A stretch of DNA of 64,000 bases, taken from positions 248,001 through 312,000 of the forward strand of contig NZ_CBCSCO010000001.1 in assembly GCF_965138505.1 (NCBI RefSeq). Direction: 5' to 3'. The notes under the pieces are model-generated. The model searched no databases and was not told the origin of the DNA. It saw nothing but the letters and a program-made list of their open reading frames with translations. This DNA is from Litorimonas haliclonae. GTDB lineage: Bacteria > Pseudomonadota > Alphaproteobacteria > Caulobacterales > Maricaulaceae. How positions within the stretch are numbered: position 1 is the stretch's first letter; each line of letters opens with the position of its first letter. Made by a program: the position numbers and the translations under genes. Positions 59,146 through 64,000 of this stretch are shown here, piece after piece.

Positions 59146-62100
59146 CTAGAACGTGTAACTGGCTCCGAAGACGATACGCCGATCAGTGACGCCTTGGTAG
59201 CACAGCAGCCCGCCGTCGCTTACGCAGTAGACGTCTGACGACGCCTCCGTCAGATTAACCGCGTCAACTTGGACAGTGAATTGATCCGTAACATCGTAGG
59301 CGACCGACCCATTGAGCTGACCTCGAGTTTCTTGGATGCCGGTGAACCCAATTGGGGTTAGGACGTTACCCGTTCCCGGTAAATTAGTAGTCGCAAAAGA
59401 ATCCCGCCACGTATAACGCAGTCTGGCTGACAAACCATATTTCTCGTAATATCCAGTCAAGTTGTAAGCATGGTTGGAAAGATTTGGTAAAGTTGCCGCC
59501 TCACGCGTTGGATTGTTAAACCCCTGCGCAGCCAAGATGGCAAGATTTCGACTTCCCGAAACCGGGACAAAACCGGTATTATTATCTTCATTTTGATATG
59601 TGTAGTTGGCAAGTAGACCAAAGCCAGATGCCCAAGCGAAACTACCAAGTCTATCCTCCCAATCTGCAAAGTTATATTGCAGCGCGACTTCAACACCTTC
59701 CTGCGTGGTAGAATTATCAGAGTTAAAAGTTGATTGGTTGCCGACACAAACGCCGACCTCGCCATTCCCGAAGATACCGGCCTCCGTTCCCGGAGAGAAA
59801 ATTCCGCCATTTTCACAAGGCGCCGTCGTATCACGAACACCGCCCGTCTCATCCGGCGTATCAACGACGTTTCCGAAAAGGCCGCTTCGTTCTTTACGGA
59901 AAACGCCGACACTCAGCACGGCTTCTGGCGCAAAGTACCAGTCAACAGAGGCGTCCCAACTCTCAATTTCCTCTGGAACGAGGAACGGGTTACCACCAAT
60001 AGAATTGCCATTAACACCACCAAAATCAGGGAATGTTCTTGCGGCTGTTACGTCATTGAAGTCGGGACGGCGAATATCTTCGGAATATGACCCACGCAAG
60101 ATAATGTCGTCGGTCACATCAAACGCAAGGTTCACGCGCGGTAGGTAATGATCATAACTGCTGTCGATTGTGACCAATGTCGCGACGCCGTCGGTAAATT
60201 GGTTAGCCGTCGACTCTAGGTCCGTATCTATATAGCGCAGACCTGCATTGCCGCTGAGCCTCCCAAAGCCAAAATTTGCCTGGCCGTAAATCGCCGTCGT
60301 TTTTTCTTTAATATTAAAGAAAGCCGATTCATCCGAGCTTAAACCAGAAGTGAATATCGGTCCAAGACCTTGCGCCGCAGCGGCGGCATTGATCGTGGCG
60401 ACAGCCGCCGAAGTGTCCCGCGTTAAATTCGGGCTTACCTGCAATACTCCGTCAACTGCCAGGGAATTTCCTGTTCCGGAAGCAAAATTGTCCGGGATTT
60501 CACTTAAAAGCTGAGTAATGCCTGAGGCATTCAAGCTCCCTGAAAGTGTGCTGCTGCCGCTGACGGAGGCGGACCGGTCATCTCTGATACTCGTACGCTC
60601 ACCAAAGCGAGCCCCCACTTCGACTGAACTTACAAAGTCAGACAAGCTGGTCTGAGAGAAGTCGTAGATCCCGTCGAAACGCCACGCTCTATCAATATTT
60701 TCTCGAACGTCGGCACTGTAACCGGGATTCCCATCAAACACATAGTTAGCCGGGTCTAAAAGCTGGGCTTCAGTCGGCGCGAAAGGATCGTTGAAATTGA
60801 TATCAAACCCGAAGCCATCCGTTAGGTCAAAGATGAACGGAGTGCCATTTTCATCTCGGAAATCACTGCCACTTGGGGCTATATAGGAGTTCGGGTTAAT
60901 GAAATTGAGGTTGACGAATAGATTTGGATTTATGGTATCAGAACTTGATCTTGCGAACTCGGCCTTAAGCGTTAAGGCCTCCGTTGCCTCCCACTCTCCA
61001 CCCAGCCTCAAGGTCGTCGTTTCGGTAAAACGCGATCCGGCATCTGAACCAATCCGAAGGAACGGAGCGCCGCGGCCATCATTAACTTGCGCATCAGCCT
61101 GAAGTGGCGTGAAAGTTCCCTGCGTCACAATCGCAATATCACCAAAGTTCTGAATACCATCTTCTCCCGGAGCAGACCCTAAGTCGACAGCATCAAAAGC
61201 CGTAAAATTGATATTACCGCCAGGAGTAACCGCACGATCGCCAGGCCCGTTAAGACGACTCACATTAGAGGCCTGCACGCGTGAGCCTGATAGACGGCGT
61301 TGTTGATCGTTAAAGACGACATCTGCAAAAAGTCTCAAATTCTCTGTAGGCTTGGCTTCGACAGAACCCGCAACATTCAAAGTCTCAAATTGCTGAGTTC
61401 TTTGAACTTGGTTCAAAAACTGCACCCCTAAAAAGCCATCTACGCCCGCTGGACATGCCGTAGAAGGCATATCGACTGTACAATCGGTATAATTATCTCT
61501 GTCCAGACGAGGACGGAATGCCGTGTTCTCAGATTCGGTATAACTCCCGCTCAAAACAAAGCCGATCTCTTGGCCTTTCGCGTTCTCCCAGTTCTTGCCC
61601 AGGGCCCCCGAAACTCTCGGCGAAATACCTTCTGTCAGGCTACTGTCTTCGCCCTGAATACGAACCGATGCCAGGGTATCTCTTAGATCAAGCGGACGGA
61701 TTGTTCTCAGGTTGATTGTGCCGCCGACCGCGCCTTCAATGTGGTGCGCCTCAGGCGCTTTGATGACTTCAAGACCCGCGATGATAGCCGGATTAACATC
61801 TGTAAAATTGATACCGCCGCGGCCATTTCCGGCGCCGACCGTTGTGACACCGTTGAACTGAATAAGGTTTTGATCTGATCCGCGAATCTGAACGCCTGTT
61901 CCTACCCCTTCTGTTCGGGTAATTTGAATACCTGTTATGTTCTCTAGAACCTCGGCCAAGTTCTGGTCCGGCAGCTTACCGATATCTTCAGCGATAATAA
62001 CTTCAACAAGGCTATCGGCCTGACGTTTTTCAACAAGCGCGTTTTCGAGCGATTGGCGAATGCCGGTAGCGACAACCTCATCTGTAGGATCATTTTGTTC

Positions 62101-62235
62101 TGCTTGGATGTCTTGCTCAACCTGCGCGTCTTGCGCCATCACCATTTGGGGCAAGGCTAGAGTCGAAACCCCGACGCTGAGTAAAAGAGACTTTTTGAAA
62201 AATGAGTGCCCGAAGGTGTCGCGTAGCTGCGTCAT
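59146..62235 (-). CDS. TonB-dependent receptor of the alginate locus
   Basis: A 1029-residue outer-membrane receptor. AGGGGA precedes the ATG. A signal peptide (SLLLSVGVSTLALPQMVMAQ) leads to a TonB box-like DEVVATGIRQSLENALVEKR, the plug (LPDQNLAEVLENITGIQITR, GVQIRGSDQNLIQFNGV) and a long barrel ending in GASYTF. It would take up alginate oligosaccharides in a TonB/ExbBD-dependent way. It differs strongly from the 35405-38521 receptor after the shared N-terminal motif. The GntR gene and lyase operon follow on the same strand. Confidence 0.93.
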   Translation of the reverse strand: MTQLRDTFGHSFFKKSLLLSVGVSTLALPQMVMAQDAQVEQDIQAEQNDPTDEVVATGIRQSLENALVEKRQADSLVEVIIAEDIGKLPDQNLAEVLENITGIQITRTEGVGTGVQIRGSDQNLIQFNGVTTVGAGNGRGGINFTDVNPAIIAGLEVIKAPEAHHIEGAVGGTINLRTIRPLDLRDTLASVRIQGEDSSLTEGISPRVSGALGKNWENAKGQEIGFVLSGSYTESENTAFRPRLDRDNYTDCTVDMPSTACPAGVDGFLGVQFLNQVQRTQQFETLNVAGSVEAKPTENLRLFADVVFNDQQRRLSGSRVQASNVSRLNGPGDRAVTPGGNINFTAFDAVDLGSAPGEDGIQNFGDIAIVTQGTFTPLQADAQVNDGRGAPFLRIGSDAGSRFTETTTLRLGGEWEATEALTLKAEFARSSSDTINPNLFVNLNFINPNSYIAPSGSDFRDENGTPFIFDLTDGFGFDINFNDPFAPTEAQLLDPANYVFDGNPGYSADVRENIDRAWRFDGIYDFSQTSLSDFVSSVEVGARFGERTSIRDDRSASVSGSSTLSGSLNASGITQLLSEIPDNFASGTGNSLAVDGVLQVSPNLTRDTSAAVATINAAAAAQGLGPIFTSGLSSDESAFFNIKEKTTAIYGQANFGFGRLSGNAGLRYIDTDLESTANQFTDGVATLVTIDSSYDHYLPRVNLAFDVTDDIILRGSYSEDIRRPDFNDVTAARTFPDFGGVNGNSIGGNPFLVPEEIESWDASVDWYFAPEAVLSVGVFRKERSGLFGNVVDTPDETGGVRDTTAPCENGGIFSPGTEAGIFGNGEVGVCVGNQSTFNSDNSTTQEGVEVALQYNFADWEDRLGSFAWASGFGLLANYTYQNEDNNTGFVPVSGSRNLAILAAQGFNNPTREAATLPNLSNHAYNLTGYYEKYGLSARLRYTWRDSFATTNLPGTGNVLTPIGFTGIQETRGQLNGSVAYDVTDQFTVQVDAVNLTEASSDVYCVSDGGLLCYQGVTDRRIVFGASYTF

Positions 62236-62350
62236 AATTATTCCCCTATATAGTGGTGGAACCGAATTTTTACGGATTCCGTTATTGTTGCCGCATAAAA
62301 ACCAATATTTTGAAATCTGTCAACCTATTTGATTGACCAAATTTAGCTTT

Positions 62351-62365
62351 ATTGGTCATACCAAT
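62351..62365. promoter_or_regulatory. Inverted-repeat GntR operator candidate before the TonB receptor
   Basis: ATTGGT-CAT-ACCAAT, 6-bp perfect arms with a 3-base centre, 116 bp before the receptor start. It is the most symmetrical member of the YATACCAAT family of sites in this locus and fits the GT-N-AC core of FadR-subfamily operators. Confidence 0.65.
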
Positions 62366-62725
62366 TGTCAGGGGGCGGAGCGTAGTTCCGGTGACTTTCT
62401 GAAAATACAACGGTTAAATAGTGGCAAGATGAAACCTATCTTCTCGGTAGAAGCTTCGGATATCCGGCTTGAAAGTAGATTACTTACTTTTAAAAAATGT
62501 AGTCCCTGCATGCCCTTAACGCGCCAAGACGAATGTGTCTAAACTCTAGCGCAAGAAAGGGAATTGAGGCGGAAGTTAAATCTTTTCGCGCCTCATGAAG
62601 ACGTAGCGCGAGTTGTTAAAACCAGGTCGATATCCAATAAAATATTTCACCATATTGATGCTTTTTGTTATGCAAATACAACCAATATGTTCATCTTGGG
62701 AAGCGCAGCCATACCAATTTCCATC

Positions 62726-62758
62726 AAAAAGCACGCTCCTCGAAGCCGAAAAGCGTGC
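62726..62758 (-). terminator. Terminator of the third TonB receptor gene
   Basis: On the minus strand GCACGCT ... AGCGTGC pairs over 7 bp around a 14-base loop and is followed by TTTTTGATGG. It lies about 30 bp beyond the receptor stop codon. Confidence 0.8.
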
Positions 62759-62786
62759 AAGTGCAAGGAGTCTTGTAAGGAGGCTC

Positions 62787-64000
62787 TTAGAATTTTCCTC
62801 TTATTCCGAAGAATACACGCGGACCGTAAACATTCACCTCATAGAGGTCATCTTGTGTCCATTTGTATTGATTTTTTGGCTCGTCAAAGAGGTTGATCGC
62901 CTCAACAGATAGCCTGATATTATCATTCACTTTATAGGACGCTCTGGCTTCGAAGACACCTACATCTCCGACATAACGAATACGTGTGCTGTTGGAGGTG
63001 AAAGGCTGGAAATAATCGCTCCGGTATTTATAGATACCTTGGAGATCTAAGTCTCCAATCTGATAATAGAGCTGGGCTGAGAAAACATGTTTCGACAGGC
63101 CAGGGATACTGGCTGGCGCAACGATTCCTTCATTTGTTAAAACGAAGTCTCCATTCTCGTCTCTGAACCCAATATCGCCATATAAGCTATCTTCAAATTC
63201 AAAATCCGACTCTGCATAATTATAGCTGAGCTTAGTTCCCAACCCGCTTAGGAAACCAGGAAGGTATGAGAAGCGATGGGAAGCTGTAAGTTCAACACCG
63301 AAAAGCTGGCTGGTCTCTTGGTTGGACTGCGTCAAAGTCACAGGAACAGTAACGTCCCGCCCATCAATGACATAGTTTTCCGTAGACCGCGCAAACTCGA
63401 ACCCGCCCTTAAAACGTTTGAAATAAGTACTGAGTGCAAAGATCGAGTCTGGGTTCGGATACCATTCTACCCCGACATCTAAATTCCAAGACGTTAGCGG
63501 CTGCGAGTTCGGGTTTCCGGATGCATTCACCCCCTGAATCAAACCGTCTATGGTCGTGATAGGGTCATCATCGTCTCCGTCATTCGTCGTAAACACACGG
63601 CTGAAATTCATATCCGCGGGGTCAGCGCGGGACAGGCCGCGGAATATGCCGGCACGGAAAAGAACCTCATCATTAATATCAACAATCATATTCGCGCTTG
63701 GAAGAATTTCCGTGTATCCGCCGCCGCCGACCACACGTTCTGCATCATTCTGTGAGGGGGTAATTTCTAACCCGCCATCCGTATTCGTTGAAATCGTGTA
63801 GCCTTGACGATAGCCGACAGAGTCAACCGATGTATCTACAACCCGGACCCCAAAATTACCGCGCCAAGGCAGGCCATCCAGTGTCGTATCATAGGTGGCC
63901 ATGACATAACCCGCGAGCGTCTTCTCGGTTACATCTGTTGTGGAAGAAATTTCTTCCATCAAGTCGGGAATTTGGAAAGGTATTCCCGCGAACCCTAATA
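62787..64000 (-). CDS. C-terminal part of a third TonB-dependent receptor, cut by the window edge
   Basis: About 404 codons of a beta-barrel are visible; the frame continues past the window edge (reading FAGIPFQIPDLMEEI before the first internal ATG). Typical receptor segments include LAGYVMATYDT, GNFGVRVVDTSVDSVGYRQG, NMIVDINDEVLFRAGIFRGL and GLGTKLSYNYAESDF. The C-terminus ends in an aromatic (FFGIRGKF). It is oriented like the alginate receptor downstream, with a terminator between, and the locus makes oligo-alginate uptake likely. The first part, with plug and signal, lies outside the window. Confidence 0.92.
   Translation of the reverse strand, partial: LGFAGIPFQIPDLMEEISSTTDVTEKTLAGYVMATYDTTLDGLPWRGNFGVRVVDTSVDSVGYRQGYTISTNTDGGLEITPSQNDAERVVGGGGYTEILPSANMIVDINDEVLFRAGIFRGLSRADPADMNFSRVFTTNDGDDDDPITTIDGLIQGVNASGNPNSQPLTSWNLDVGVEWYPNPDSIFALSTYFKRFKGGFEFARSTENYVIDGRDVTVPVTLTQSNQETSQLFGVELTASHRFSYLPGFLSGLGTKLSYNYAESDFEFEDSLYGDIGFRDENGDFVLTNEGIVAPASIPGLSKHVFSAQLYYQIGDLDLQGIYKYRSDYFQPFTSNSTRIRYVGDVGVFEARASYKVNDNIRLSVEAINLFDEPKNQYKWTQDDLYEVNVYGPRVFFGIRGKF

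Larger units (their letters stand above)
62236..62786. other. Intergenic region between two TonB receptor genes, with GntR-type sites
   Basis: The 551 bp have no convincing gene; small plus-strand frames at 62333-62542 and 62564-62912 look non-coding. The perfect dyad ATTGGT-CAT-ACCAAT is at 62351-62365, CATACCAAT at 62710-62718 and further ACCAATA repeats lie near 62300. The minus-strand promoter of the receptor must lie here; its -35/-10 are not obvious. The upstream receptor ends with its own terminator at 62726-62758. Confidence 0.6.

Noticed and set aside
62564..62912. Overlapping 99- and 110-codon plus-strand frames between two receptor genes
   Set aside because: Both run into the end of the minus-strand receptor, are Cys/Ser/Arg-rich, and cross its terminator.
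1..64000. CRISPR arrays, insertion sequences or prophage
   Set aside because: No regularly spaced repeats, transposase or phage structural genes were seen on either strand.

Overview
The window comes from an alphaproteobacterium, most likely a marine, dimorphic member of the Caulobacterales/Hyphomonadaceae-Maricaulaceae group. The evidence is a gcrA cell-cycle regulator gene, a PodJ-type polarity factor, a full CtrA-type box and GANTC (CcrM) sites in cell-cycle promoters, an UrcA-family protein, many very large TonB-dependent receptors, and a complete set of genes for brown-algal alginate. The genus cannot be fixed from sequence reading alone.

Layout. (1) 1-5.2 kb, minus strand: a MerR regulator heads a likely fatty-acyl/branched-chain acyl-CoA operon (two acyl-CoA dehydrogenases, an enoyl-CoA hydratase-like protein), followed by a metallophosphatase and the start of one more gene. 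(2) 5.2-9.2 kb: podJ-like gene behind a CtrA box and a GANTC site, a GNAT acetyltransferase and a secreted EF-hand protein. (3) 9.4-13.4 kb: argF and argD, with an ABC-2 permease upstream of argD and a urcA gene on the opposite strand between the two arg genes. (4) 13.5-19.4 kb: a LuxR-type regulator, an unannotated stretch with a possible structured RNA, a large mechanosensitive channel, and gcrA. (5) 19.4-24.5 kb: a divergent VOC/soxR pair sharing a near-canonical SoxR box, a small membrane protein, recQ, and an ABC exporter half-transporter.

(6) 24.5-35.3 kb: an Entner-Doudoroff operon (zwf-pgl-edd-glk-lactonase) next to a LacI-type regulator, a divergent eda, and a lipoprotein GH3 beta-glucosidase. 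(7) 35.4-44.7 kb: a TonB receptor divergent from a row of four genes of the flavin-dependent tryptophan-halogenase family, of which the second has lost every recognisable catalytic motif. The zwf and TonB-receptor promoters carry the same TTGACA-embedded LacI-type operator, and the eda promoter carries half of it, so the receptor and central glucose catabolism are probably co-regulated. (8) 44.7-49.2 kb: a tandem SGNH/CE2-like esterase lipoprotein, an Old Yellow Enzyme, an FAD monooxygenase and tRNA-Ser(GCU).

(9) 49.6-64 kb: an alginate utilization locus. TonB receptors should import oligo-alginate, PL6 and PL17 lyases cut it to unsaturated uronate, KdgF linearises the monomer to DEH, an ExuT-like MFS carrier brings it into the cytoplasm, an SDR reduces DEH to KDG, KdgK phosphorylates it and a second Eda cleaves KDPG. 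A FadR-type GntR regulator sits in the locus, and a recurring YATACCAAT element near it is the candidate operator. Both sugar routes meet at KDPG, each with its own aldolase gene.
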